The notes beneath the pieces are model-generated. The model was not told the origin of the DNA, made no database searches, and was given only the letters and a program-made list of their open reading frames with translations. 64,000 bases of DNA from an uncultured Porphyromonadaceae bacterium (GTDB lineage: Bacteria > Bacteroidota > Bacteroidia > Bacteroidales > Muribaculaceae), in assembly GCA_947175265.1 (NCBI GenBank), contig CAMWMD010000002.1, positions 1 through 64,000 on the forward strand, read 5' to 3'. The translations under genes were made by a program, and so were the position numbers. Shown piece after piece: positions 53,906-62,625 of this stretch. Positions within the stretch are counted from its first letter, which is position 1. Each line of letters begins with the position of its first letter.

Positions 53906-55393
53906 ATGGATTATTCACAATTTGGATCAATGATACCGGAACTGATAGTGCTCGGTATCTTCATGGTGGTCTTTTTATTCGACACATTCTCGGGTGAGAA
54001 GGGTAAAAAGATCCTGACCCCCATGGCGACTATCCTTTTCCTGCTCGGCACAATCGCAATCTGGATTGTGCCCGCTTCCGGAGAGGAGATTTTCGGTGGC
54101 ATGTATGTCAACAATACTGCCACAAATGCCATAAAGGCCATTCTTAATGTAGGTGTTTTCATCGTGCTGCTCCAGAGCGCGAAATGGGTGCAGAGCGATG
54201 AGGTTGCCATAAGGAAAGGTGAATTTTATGAACTCCTGCTCGTCACCCTGTTCGGAATGTATCTGATGGTGTCGGCGCGTCATTTCCTTCTCTTCATAAT
54301 AGGCCTTGAGTCTGCCTCACTGCCGCTTGCAGCGATGGTAGCATTCAACAAGCGTCATTACGAGAGCCATGAGGCAGCCATAAAATATATTATGACAGCC
54401 GTATTCTCTTCAGCAATCCTGCTTACAGGCCTTTCATTCGTATATGCCTTCAGCGGCGGCTCGCTCTATTTCTCTGATATAGCGGTCAACATCAACCGTG
54501 GTGAGATGAGCGGCCTCCTTCTCGCAGCCCTCGCTTTCGTGATTGCCGGAATCGGATTCAAACTCTCTCTCGTGCCTTTCCATCTCTGGACAGCCGACGT
54601 TTATGAGGGAGCCCCGACTGCCGTCACAAGTTATCTCTCGGTAGTGTCGAAGGGTGCAGCGGCGTTCGCCTTTTTCATCATCTTCGTGCAGTGTTTCGGC
54701 TCTGTCTACAGCGATGCATGGGAATGGATGATGTATGCTGTGATTATCCTGACGATAACTGTAGGTAACCTCTTCGCAATACGCCAGAAGAACATGAAGC
54801 GATTCATGGCCTTCTCCTCAATTTCTCAGGCCGGCTACATCATGCTCGGTGCAATTGCTGCCGATGGTCTCGGACTCGCCTCAATGATGTTCTACATCTT
54901 TGTCTACGTAGTCAGCAATCTCGGTGCTTTCGCAGTCATCTCCACTATTGAGGATAACACCGGAAAACTCAGCATGGACGATTACAACGGTCTCCACAAG
55001 ACAAACCCGAAACTGTCGTTCCTGATGACGCTCGCCATGTTCTCCCTCGCGGGTATCCCTCCCTTCGCTGGTTTCTTCTCAAAGATTCTCATCTTCACCT
55101 CGGTGACAGGCACAGGGTCATGGGCATTATATATGCTTGTGCTGATAGCCCTTATCAACACAATCATCTCGCTCTACTACTATCTGCTTGTTGTCAAGGC
55201 CATGTGGATCAGTCCGGATGAACCCAAGATCGGTAACTTTGAATCAGGACGTTGCCAGAGAGTATCGCTCGTGCTTTGCGGTGCCGGTATAATTTTCTTC
55301 GGTCTTGTGCCTTACATCTACCAATACTGCTACGATGCGGTCATGAACTCTTCCGACATCATAGCCTCTATAATGGTGTTCGTGTTCAGATAA
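53906..55393 (+). CDS. nuoN: Complex I subunit NuoN
   Basis: The 495-aa antiporter-like subunit has LESASLPLAAMVAFNKRHYESHEAAIKYIM, VPFHLWTADVYEGAPTAVTSYLSVVSKGAA and KRFMAFSSISQAGYIMLG. It closes the supercluster and is followed by a strong terminator. No nuoE, nuoF or nuoG is found in the window, in line with the ferredoxin- or unknown-donor complex I of Bacteroidetes. Confidence 0.95.
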   Translation: MDYSQFGSMIPELIVLGIFMVVFLFDTFSGEKGKKILTPMATILFLLGTIAIWIVPASGEEIFGGMYVNNTATNAIKAILNVGVFIVLLQSAKWVQSDEVAIRKGEFYELLLVTLFGMYLMVSARHFLLFIIGLESASLPLAAMVAFNKRHYESHEAAIKYIMTAVFSSAILLTGLSFVYAFSGGSLYFSDIAVNINRGEMSGLLLAALAFVIAGIGFKLSLVPFHLWTADVYEGAPTAVTSYLSVVSKGAAAFAFFIIFVQCFGSVYSDAWEWMMYAVIILTITVGNLFAIRQKNMKRFMAFSSISQAGYIMLGAIAADGLGLASMMFYIFVYVVSNLGAFAVISTIEDNTGKLSMDDYNGLHKTNPKLSFLMTLAMFSLAGIPPFAGFFSKILIFTSVTGTGSWALYMLVLIALINTIISLYYYLLVVKAMWISPDEPKIGNFESGRCQRVSLVLCGAGIIFFGLVPYIYQYCYDAVMNSSDIIASIMVFVFR

Positions 55394-55419
55394 GATTCAT
55401 AAAGATTCCACGATTTTAT

Positions 55420-55465
55420 AAAGAAAGATGCGCCTGCGGGATTTCCGCAGGCGCATCTTTCTTTT
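55420..55465. terminator. Terminator of the nuo-atp cluster
   Basis: A stem of about 20 bp pairs 55420-55439 (includes GATGCGCCTGCGG) with 55445-55465, then CTTTTG. A-rich and T-rich flanks let it serve the convergent outer-membrane gene as well. Confidence 0.9.
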
Positions 55466-55483
55466 GTCATTTGTCAGGATGGC

Positions 55484-55969
55484 TCAGAACACATATCCTA
55501 TTCCAAGGTCAATGAAGGCACCTCCGCAATCTTTCATGGCGGAGTATTTCCCCTGAATCGAGAGTTTCAAAGATTGTGTGAAATAAAGGTCGAATCCGCC
55601 ACCTATGTCAAATCCGCCTCTCAAGATATGCCTGTCGCCAGACAAACTCCAATTGTTGACACTTACTCCCGCAAGTGGATAGAACTTGAAGCCTTTTGCC
55701 ACTCGGAAAGGGAAATGGCAGTCGATGCTCGCCTCTATTCCGCTGATGTCATCGTGAGGGAAGACGTATCCGATTTCAGGGGCTATCCTTACCATCGGTA
55801 TGAAGGTATATTGAAAATAAAGTTTTCCGAATCCGGCATGATTATAGGTTGCAAATCCTCCGCCGATACCAAGGGTCTTCTCATGAGTCGACGCCTTCAT
55901 TTCGGAAGGTAGGACAATGGGAGCCGCTGCAGCAATCACTGAGAGCATCGGCAAAAGGAATTTTTTCAT
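55484..55969 (-). CDS. Small outer-membrane beta-barrel protein
   Basis: The 161-aa protein has a signal peptide (KKFLLPMLSVIAAAAPIVLPSEMKA) and about eight short amphipathic strands, ending FIDLGIGYVF with terminal Phe. The layout fits an eight-strand OmpX/OmpW-like barrel. Function unknown. It stands alone between two divergent promoters and the cluster's terminator. Confidence 0.78.
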   Translation of the reverse strand: MKKFLLPMLSVIAAAAPIVLPSEMKASTHEKTLGIGGGFATYNHAGFGKLYFQYTFIPMVRIAPEIGYVFPHDDISGIEASIDCHFPFRVAKGFKFYPLAGVSVNNWSLSGDRHILRGGFDIGGGFDLYFTQSLKLSIQGKYSAMKDCGGAFIDLGIGYVF

Positions 55970-56029
55970 AAGATGGAGTCTTATTTTAAGCGTTCAATTT
56001 TTATGATTATAAAAATATAACGTAATTTC

Positions 56030-56062
56030 TTTGAAAAAATACGAATAGTTTGAGTAAATTTG
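56030..56062 (+). promoter_or_regulatory. Promoter of nadE
   Basis: TTTG (56030-56033), exactly 21 bp, then TAAATTTG (56055-56062). The start is expected near 56069, 20 bases before the nadE ATG. Confidence 0.75.
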
Positions 56063-56088
56063 TAAAAAATTAATCAAATACCCCTCCT

Positions 56089-58050
56089 ATGACTGAATTT
56101 GGATTTTTGCGGGTTTGTGCCGCCGTGCCGGATATAAAGATAGCCGATGTGAGATATAACCGTGATTCCATTAAGCGGCTTTATGAGGAAGCCGCCGATA
56201 AAGGTATCGACCTTATGGTCTGTCCCGAGATGTGTGTCACAGGATATACGTGTGGCGACCTTTTCCTACAGCCTGCATTGATGGAGGCTGCCAAGGATGC
56301 CCTCTTCGAGTTGGCTGAGATGACCTCCGGACACGGTACCATGCTTGTGGTCGGCGTACCGGTCATGCACGACGGAAGAAGGTATAATTGTGCTGCAATT
56401 CTCCACGGAGGAAGCATAATTGCGGTCGTGCCCAAGACGCACCTTCCGAATTATGGAGAATTTTATGAAAAGCGTTGGTTTGAATCCGGAGAGGGTATAT
56501 CCAAATCAAAAGTCTGGGAGAACGAATGCGAGGGTGGCATCCCTTTCGGCACTGATATCATCGTTGAGTTAGGGGGTGTGAAGATAGGAGTGGAAATCTG
56601 CGAGGACCTTTGGACTCCTATTCCTCCAAGCAGCAAGATGGCTATGGCAGGAGCGGAAGTGATGCTCAATCTCTCCGCATCCGACGAACTCATAGGGAAA
56701 CACGATTATCTCCTCCGCCTGATATCCCAGCAATCGGCACGGTGCAGATGCGCATACGTGTATGCCTCCGCAGGTTGGGGGGAATCATCTACCGACCTTG
56801 TTTTCGCAGGAAACGCTATTATTGCGGAAGACGGGGTAATCGTGGAGAACCGCAGGCGTTTCTTCACTGAGCCTACACTTGTGGCAAGGGATGTGGATGT
56901 GGAGAAATTGAGGAATGACAGGGCGAAATTCAGCACATTCTTTGACTCTGCTCCCGTCGAGGATGCTTACAGAATCATCCGCGTGGAAGTAGGGGGTGTC
57001 ATAGACTCTTCAAGAAAGGCTCTTAGTGATAAGGATGTGTCGCTGACTGTAGATCCTCATCCGTTTGTCCCTCATGATGAAGGGAAGTTGAGGGAGCATT
57101 GTGAGGAAATAATCAATATCCAGGCCAGAGGGCTCATGCAGCGTCTTCACGTCATAAACGGCAGGAAAGCGGTGATAGGAATCTCGGGAGGACTCGACTC
57201 AACGCTCGCATTACTCGTTACGGTCAGGGCATTTGATATTCTCGGCTTGGACCGTAAAGGTATAATAGGAATCACCATGCCCGGAATGGCTACTACTTCC
57301 AGGACAAGGAGCAATGCTGTGGGTCTGATGGAAGAACTTGGTGTCACTGTCCTTGAAATCCCGATTGGCGACGCAGTAAAGCAGCATTTCTCCGATATAG
57401 GTCAGGATCCGAAAAAATTCGATGTAACATACGAAAATTCCCAGGCGAGGGAGAGGACACAAATTCTCATGGATGTGGCGAATAAGGAAAATGCCATTGT
57501 AATCGGCACAGGTGATATGTCAGAACTCGCCCTTGGCTGGTGTACGTATAATGGCGACCACATGTCGATGTATGGGGTCAATGCCTCGGTGCCGAAGACT
57601 CTTGTGAAGCATCTCGTAAGTTGGTTCGCTACCGAGCTTGGAGGTGAGGCTGCAAGGATACTAAGGGATATCGTGGATACCCCGATAAGCCCGGAACTTG
57701 TACCCTCCGGTAGTGATGAGATTTCCCAGAAGACGGAAGACCTCGTCGGACCCTACGAATTGCATGACTTCTTCATGTATCATCTTCTCCGCAATTCCTT
57801 CTCACCTTCCAAGACATATTTCCTCTCCCGCATGGCTTTCAAGGGTGTGTATGATGACGATACGATACTCCACTGGCTTGAAAATTTCTACCGACGTTTC
57901 TTCAATCAGCAGTTCAAGAGATCGTGCATGCCCGATGGTCCCAAGGTCGGAAGTGTGTGTCTTTCACCGCGAGGCGACTGGAGGATGCCTTCCGATGCAA
58001 GTTCACGTCTGTGGCTCGACGAAATCAGGAAGTTGAAGGAGACCCGATAA
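56089..58050 (+). CDS. nadE: Glutamine-dependent NAD+ synthetase
   Basis: The 653-aa enzyme has an N-terminal nitrilase-type glutaminase domain (residues about 1-300; LMVCPEMCVTGYTCGDLF with the Glu, PNYGEFYEKRWF with the Lys region, VKIGVEICEDLWTP with the catalytic Cys). The C-terminal synthetase domain has the PP-loop GISGGLDST at about residue 364-372. The first domain frees ammonia from glutamine; the second amidates deaminated NAD to NAD+. Full length for the two-domain type. Confidence 0.95.
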   Translation: MTEFGFLRVCAAVPDIKIADVRYNRDSIKRLYEEAADKGIDLMVCPEMCVTGYTCGDLFLQPALMEAAKDALFELAEMTSGHGTMLVVGVPVMHDGRRYNCAAILHGGSIIAVVPKTHLPNYGEFYEKRWFESGEGISKSKVWENECEGGIPFGTDIIVELGGVKIGVEICEDLWTPIPPSSKMAMAGAEVMLNLSASDELIGKHDYLLRLISQQSARCRCAYVYASAGWGESSTDLVFAGNAIIAEDGVIVENRRRFFTEPTLVARDVDVEKLRNDRAKFSTFFDSAPVEDAYRIIRVEVGGVIDSSRKALSDKDVSLTVDPHPFVPHDEGKLREHCEEIINIQARGLMQRLHVINGRKAVIGISGGLDSTLALLVTVRAFDILGLDRKGIIGITMPGMATTSRTRSNAVGLMEELGVTVLEIPIGDAVKQHFSDIGQDPKKFDVTYENSQARERTQILMDVANKENAIVIGTGDMSELALGWCTYNGDHMSMYGVNASVPKTLVKHLVSWFATELGGEAARILRDIVDTPISPELVPSGSDEISQKTEDLVGPYELHDFFMYHLLRNSFSPSKTYFLSRMAFKGVYDDDTILHWLENFYRRFFNQQFKRSCMPDGPKVGSVCLSPRGDWRMPSDASSRLWLDEIRKLKETR

Positions 58051-58060
58051 AACAAAAGAT

Positions 58061-58627
58061 ATGACATTTCAGGAAGATATTAGAGAAGCGGTAAATGTGC
58101 TCAAGAACGGAGGAATCATACTCTATCCCACAGATACGGTGTGGGGGATAGGGTGTGATGCCACCAATCCGGAGGCAGTCGCTAAGATTTATGCCTTGAA
58201 GCAAAGGGAGGAAAGCAAGTCAATGCTTGTCCTTGTTGACAGCGACGGTATGCTTGACCGTGTGGTTGACGACGTGCCGGAAGTGGCATGGCAGTTGATT
58301 GATGCGGCCGTGAATCCTCTGACAATAATATATGACAAAGGTAAAGGGGTGGCGCCTAACCTACTCGCTCCTGACGGTTCGTTGGGAGTGAGAATCACCC
58401 GGGAGAATTATTCCTCTGAACTTTGCCGCAGGCTCCGTCGCCCTATAGTCTCCACCTCCGCCAACATCAGCGGAGAGAAGGCGCCGGGAGTGTTCTCCCG
58501 GATAGCCCCGGAGATAATTGAAGGGGTGGACTATGTAGCCACATATCGGCGAGATGAGAAGACGGCACCGGCACCAAGCAATATCATAAAGATAGGGGAA
58601 GGGGGCCTTGTGAAGGTGATAAGATGA
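58061..58627 (+). CDS. tsaC: Threonylcarbamoyl-AMP synthase (Sua5/YrdC/TsaC)
   Basis: The 188-aa protein shows GGIILYPTDTVWGIGCDATNPEAVAKIYALKQR, the lysine/arginine binding segment KQREESKSMLVLV, LGVRITRENYSSELCRRLRRPIVSTSANISG. It makes threonylcarbamoyl-AMP from threonine, bicarbonate and ATP for the t6A37 modification of ANN-decoding tRNAs. It lacks the extra C-terminal Sua5 domain. It overlaps the next gene by 4 bp (ATGA). Confidence 0.93.
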   Translation: MTFQEDIREAVNVLKNGGIILYPTDTVWGIGCDATNPEAVAKIYALKQREESKSMLVLVDSDGMLDRVVDDVPEVAWQLIDAAVNPLTIIYDKGKGVAPNLLAPDGSLGVRITRENYSSELCRRLRRPIVSTSANISGEKAPGVFSRIAPEIIEGVDYVATYRRDEKTAPAPSNIIKIGEGGLVKVIR

Positions 58628-60051
58628 ATCGTCGCCCGGCTACGGAATGGCAGCAGCGTCTGAAGTACGTCGTGAGCGATCTGTTGTCTTCATCGGTTGC
58701 TTTTTTCCTTTTTGACATATTCCGTTATGAGATTCTCCACGGGCAGTATGTCATGGGTGAATCGCTCTCTGCATTCCTTTCTGAGCCGAAGGTCGTATGG
58801 GAGCAGGTGGTTATGCCTGTGCTGATGCTTTGCGTCTACTGGCTGTCGGGCTATTATAACCGGCCGTTCGGGAAATCAAGACTTGAGGAGTTAATCTCAA
58901 CGGTCTTCTCCGCACTCTTCAACACGGCATGGATATATCTGGTGATTCTGATAAATGACCTGACCGGCCTTCGACGCATCAATTATGAACTTATCCTCGT
59001 ATTGTTCGGAGTCCTTACGGTCTGCACTTATATGGGAAGACTGACCATCACAAGCATAGCGAGAAGGCATTTCCGGAGAAATGAATGGAGGTTCCGGACG
59101 CTGTTTATCGGGAGCTCGGCAGAGGCTCGGAAGGCGGCGAGGAGCCTCGAGAATGATTCCTTCAGGGAAGGGTATTCCATAATAGGTTTTATTCCCGTGG
59201 AGGGTGAAGACAATATCATCGATTCTCTCACTCTGCCTCCCGATACGGATATTATGGAGTTTTGCCGCGATAGGAAGATAGATCAGGTGGTGATAGCCTT
59301 GAAGAAAAGAGACGACAGACGGGTGCTGAATATCCTTTACCATCTGTTTCCTCTTGATCTTCCGATAAAGATTGCTCCCGATACGATGTCGTTCCTAACC
59401 TCATCGATACGCCTGAAGGATATATATGGTGAACCCCTTGTTGACCTCACCTCGCCGGCTCTGACTGAATCGGCCCGCAACGTGAAACGAGTCTGCGACG
59501 TTATCATTTCCGTGCTGGCTCTTGCTGTCTTGTCGCCGGTCATGCTATGGACCATGATGAGGGTTAGGACAGGGTCAAAAGGTCCGGTCTTTTATTCCCA
59601 GGAAAGGGTAGGAAGGCACCAGAAGCCGTTCCGGATATACAAATTCCGGACCATGTACGAGGATGCGGAGAACGGCACTCCACGGCTCACGACAGACGGC
59701 GACTCGAGAGTGACACCTGTCGGACGTATCCTCAGGAAGTACAGGATAGACGAGATTCCTCAGTTCTGGAATGTGCTCAAAGGGGATATGTCGATAGTAG
59801 GGCCCCGGCCTGAAAGGGCTTATTTCATAGAGCGTATAGTGGAAAAGGCTCCATATTATGCGCTGGTGTATCAGGTAAGGCCCGGAATAACCTCCTGGGG
59901 GATGGTAAAATACGGGTATGCGTCCAACGTGCAGCAAATGGTTGAACGCACCAGATATGATCTCATCTACCTCTCAAATATGTCGCTTTTCATTGACATC
60001 AAAATATTGATATACACATTGCGCACATTATTCAGGGGAGAGGGAAAATAA
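58624..60051 (+). CDS. Polyprenyl-phosphate sugar-1-phosphate transferase (initiating glycosyltransferase)
   Basis: The 475-aa protein has four N-terminal membrane helices, a cytoplasmic CoA-binding-like domain (FRTLFIGSSAEARKAARSLE), a further membrane helix (VCDVIISVLALAVLSPVMLW) and the catalytic domain of the WcaJ/WbaP family. That domain shows GPVFYSQERVGRHQKPFRIYKFRTMYEDAE, RVTPVGRILRKYRIDEIPQFWNVLKGDMSIVGPRPE. It moves a sugar phosphate onto undecaprenyl phosphate, the first step of capsule or exopolysaccharide assembly. No other capsule genes are next to it. Confidence 0.9.
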   Translation: MNRRPATEWQQRLKYVVSDLLSSSVAFFLFDIFRYEILHGQYVMGESLSAFLSEPKVVWEQVVMPVLMLCVYWLSGYYNRPFGKSRLEELISTVFSALFNTAWIYLVILINDLTGLRRINYELILVLFGVLTVCTYMGRLTITSIARRHFRRNEWRFRTLFIGSSAEARKAARSLENDSFREGYSIIGFIPVEGEDNIIDSLTLPPDTDIMEFCRDRKIDQVVIALKKRDDRRVLNILYHLFPLDLPIKIAPDTMSFLTSSIRLKDIYGEPLVDLTSPALTESARNVKRVCDVIISVLALAVLSPVMLWTMMRVRTGSKGPVFYSQERVGRHQKPFRIYKFRTMYEDAENGTPRLTTDGDSRVTPVGRILRKYRIDEIPQFWNVLKGDMSIVGPRPERAYFIERIVEKAPYYALVYQVRPGITSWGMVKYGYASNVQQMVERTRYDLIYLSNMSLFIDIKILIYTLRTLFRGEGK

Positions 60052-60066
60052 TTGAAACAATAATAT

Positions 60067-61869
60067 ATGGCATATAAGGAAACACATAATGCCTTCACCC
60101 GATGGTGGATGAAAGTGGTGAGTTGGCGGGAAAGGCATATCAAGGAAAGGAATTTCCTAATAATACTTGCCCTCATCGTGGGGGTGGTGTGTGGTTTCGC
60201 AGCCCAGTTGCTGAAGTTTCTTATCCATCTCATCTCGGGATTCCTGACTTCGCACATGAGCGCTACCACAGCCAATTATCTGTATCTCGTCTATCCTATG
60301 GCCGGTATCTTCCTGGTGACGGTATTCCTCAAATTCGTTGTCAAGGATAATATCTCGCATGGTGTGACGAAAGTGCTCTATGCCATTTCCCGAAACAAGT
60401 CGCGCCTGAAGAAGCGCAACATGTATTCCTCGCTCGTTGCATCCTCCATCACGATTGGTTTCGGAGGGTCGGTAGGAGCGGAGGGCCCGATAGTGTTCAC
60501 CGGAGCGGCCATAGGGTCAAATATAGGTCAGGCTTTCCGATTGTCGTCAAGGATGCTGATGCTCTTGGTAGGGTGTGGTGCCGCCGCCGGTATAGCCGGC
60601 ATCTTCCGTGCCCCTATCGCGGGGATGCTTTTTACTCTTGAGGTGCTGATGATCGACCTTACGGGGACTACCGTAATGCCATTGCTCATCTCCTCTATCA
60701 CCGGAGCAACAGTGGCATATCTTCTTGAAGGTTACAATGCTGAGTTCTTCTTCTCGCAGAGTGAGCCTTTTTCTGTGTCGAAGATACCATACGCCGTGCT
60801 TCTCGGGATATTTTGCGGCTTCATCTCCCTTTATTTCACAAGGGCCATATTCATGATGGAGAAGATGTTCTCCAGAATATCGAGCCGCTATCAGAAGATT
60901 CTTATAGGAGGGGTGATGCTGGCGGGTTTGATTTTTGTCTTTCCCCCGTTGTACGGTGAGGGTTACGGGGCAATCAACAACCTTCTTGAAGGAGACTATT
61001 CAAAGATAGTGGATGGGACGTTCTTCTACGTCGACAGGGACAATATTTGGTTTATCGCCAGTTTCATCGGGGCAATAATCCTGACTAAGGTTTTTGCCAC
61101 GAGTGCTACTAACGGAGCGGGGGGTGTCGGAGGTACGTTTGCTCCCTCCCTTTTTGTGGGCGCGTTGTGTGGTTTTCTCTTTGCATTCGTCCTCAATCAT
61201 CTGTTCGGTGATGGAGTGGGTATTTCGAGTAAGAATTTTACACTCCTCGGCATGGCGGGTGTCATGAGCGGTGTCATGCATGCCCCCCTTATGGCAATCT
61301 TCCTCACGGCTGAGATGACGGGCGGTTATGGTCTTTTCCTTCCTTTGCTGATAGTGTCGGCCCTTTCCTACATGACGATACGTATTTTTGAACCTTACAG
61401 CATCTATACTATGCGTCTCGCGCAGAAGGGTGAATTGCTGACCCATGAGAAGGATAAGGCTGTGTTGACTCTTCTAAAGATTGATAATCTTGTGGAAAAG
61501 GATTTTAAGAGTGTTCGTCCGGAGATGAACCTCAAGGAGGTAGTGGATATAATCGCCACGTCCAACCGTAATCTGTTCCCTGTTGTTGACGGTGAAGGGA
61601 TGCTGATAGGTACGGTGCTTCTTGACGACATACGCAACATTATGTTCCGGCCTGACCTATATAAGAAGATGCACGTCACCCGCTTCATGTCGATGCCCCC
61701 GGCGCGCATTGAGATTAATCAGCCCATGGAGGAGGTGATGCGTATCTTCGACAAGACCAACGCTTGGAATCTTCCTGTGGTTGACAACGGTAAATATGTG
61801 GGTTTTGTCTCCAAATCAAAGATATTCAATTCCTATCGCCGTGTGCTCCGCCACTACTGCGATGAATAA
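60067..61869 (+). CDS. CLC-family chloride channel/antiporter with CBS pair
   Basis: The 600-aa protein has about 16-18 membrane segments with CLC signatures: GFGGSVGAEGP (the gating Glu, residue 139, in GxEGP) and GGVGGTFAPSLFVGA (GxFxP). The usual GSGIP filter segment is changed to a DNISHGVTK form. Two CBS domains follow from about residue 470 (LVEKDFKSVRPEMNLKEVV, FPVVDGEGMLIG and PPARIEINQPMEEVMRIF, LPVVDNGKYVGFVS), which usually bind adenine nucleotides. The gating Glu suggests a chloride/proton antiporter, but this is not proven. Confidence 0.9.
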   Translation: MAYKETHNAFTRWWMKVVSWRERHIKERNFLIILALIVGVVCGFAAQLLKFLIHLISGFLTSHMSATTANYLYLVYPMAGIFLVTVFLKFVVKDNISHGVTKVLYAISRNKSRLKKRNMYSSLVASSITIGFGGSVGAEGPIVFTGAAIGSNIGQAFRLSSRMLMLLVGCGAAAGIAGIFRAPIAGMLFTLEVLMIDLTGTTVMPLLISSITGATVAYLLEGYNAEFFFSQSEPFSVSKIPYAVLLGIFCGFISLYFTRAIFMMEKMFSRISSRYQKILIGGVMLAGLIFVFPPLYGEGYGAINNLLEGDYSKIVDGTFFYVDRDNIWFIASFIGAIILTKVFATSATNGAGGVGGTFAPSLFVGALCGFLFAFVLNHLFGDGVGISSKNFTLLGMAGVMSGVMHAPLMAIFLTAEMTGGYGLFLPLLIVSALSYMTIRIFEPYSIYTMRLAQKGELLTHEKDKAVLTLLKIDNLVEKDFKSVRPEMNLKEVVDIIATSNRNLFPVVDGEGMLIGTVLLDDIRNIMFRPDLYKKMHVTRFMSMPPARIEINQPMEEVMRIFDKTNAWNLPVVDNGKYVGFVSKSKIFNSYRRVLRHYCDE

Positions 61870-61905
61870 AACGTAAATAATTAAGTGATTAAAACTAATT
61901 AGAAT

Positions 61906-62625
61906 ATGATGACGGAAGATAACAAACTTGCGATAATCGAAAGCGGAAAACGATATTTTCGTGAAATCATTATCCCAAATCATCTCCAAGGATTAAAGAA
62001 GTTGAGACTTAAGGATTTTAATATAAATCCTTTTCTAATCAATTATCTTGCAGCATTTCTTTGTGGGGACACGTCATCTCAATCTTTGGCGAAAGCCTTG
62101 TTATATCCAAGAACATTAGGTACAAGTATAAATACAAGTTTTGGTCAGAATATACAGACGTTCATTTCCGGATTGGAACAAGTCACGGGTGGCGCATCAG
62201 GAATAGAGGGTATTGATATAGAATTTATTGACGCGATAGATCATAGAAGAAAATATTGCCAATGTAAAGCAGGACCACAGACTATAAATAAGGATGATAT
62301 CGCTACTATTTTCGGCCATTTCAAATATCTGTTGAATAAATCACGTTTAGATAAAATGGGTCTTCAGATTGATGATCTTATTGTTGGCGTGCTTTATGGA
62401 ACTCCATCGGAATTGTCGGCTAATTATAAGGTCATAAACTCTCATTATCCAGTCTTTTGTGGAGCTGACTTTTGGGAACATCTTACAGGAGATAGAAGTT
62501 TCTATTATCGTTTGTCAAAAGCATTTGGAGAAGTTGTGGAAGAGGAAAATATAAATGGAAGTAAGTTTATCAATGAAAAAGTTGAAGAACTTGCGCAAGA
62601 AATTTCAGAAAGAGGGGGACTATGA
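61906..62625 (+). CDS. Type II restriction endonuclease, PmeII/EcoO109I-like
   Basis: The 239-aa protein matches my memory of PmeII-family enzymes. SGIEGIDIEFIDAIDHRRKYCQCKAGPQTINKDDI gives a D-(X14)-QxK nuclease centre (Asp104, Gln119-Cys-Lys121), seen as Gly-Ile-Asp then Gln-x-Lys in EcoO109I relatives. It would cut unmodified foreign DNA. The DNA is visibly richer in A/T than the clc gene just before it, a sign of transfer. Its stop overlaps the methyltransferase ATG by 4 bp (ATGA), which ensures paired translation. Confidence 0.78.
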   Translation: MMTEDNKLAIIESGKRYFREIIIPNHLQGLKKLRLKDFNINPFLINYLAAFLCGDTSSQSLAKALLYPRTLGTSINTSFGQNIQTFISGLEQVTGGASGIEGIDIEFIDAIDHRRKYCQCKAGPQTINKDDIATIFGHFKYLLNKSRLDKMGLQIDDLIVGVLYGTPSELSANYKVINSHYPVFCGADFWEHLTGDRSFYYRLSKAFGEVVEEENINGSKFINEKVEELAQEISERGGL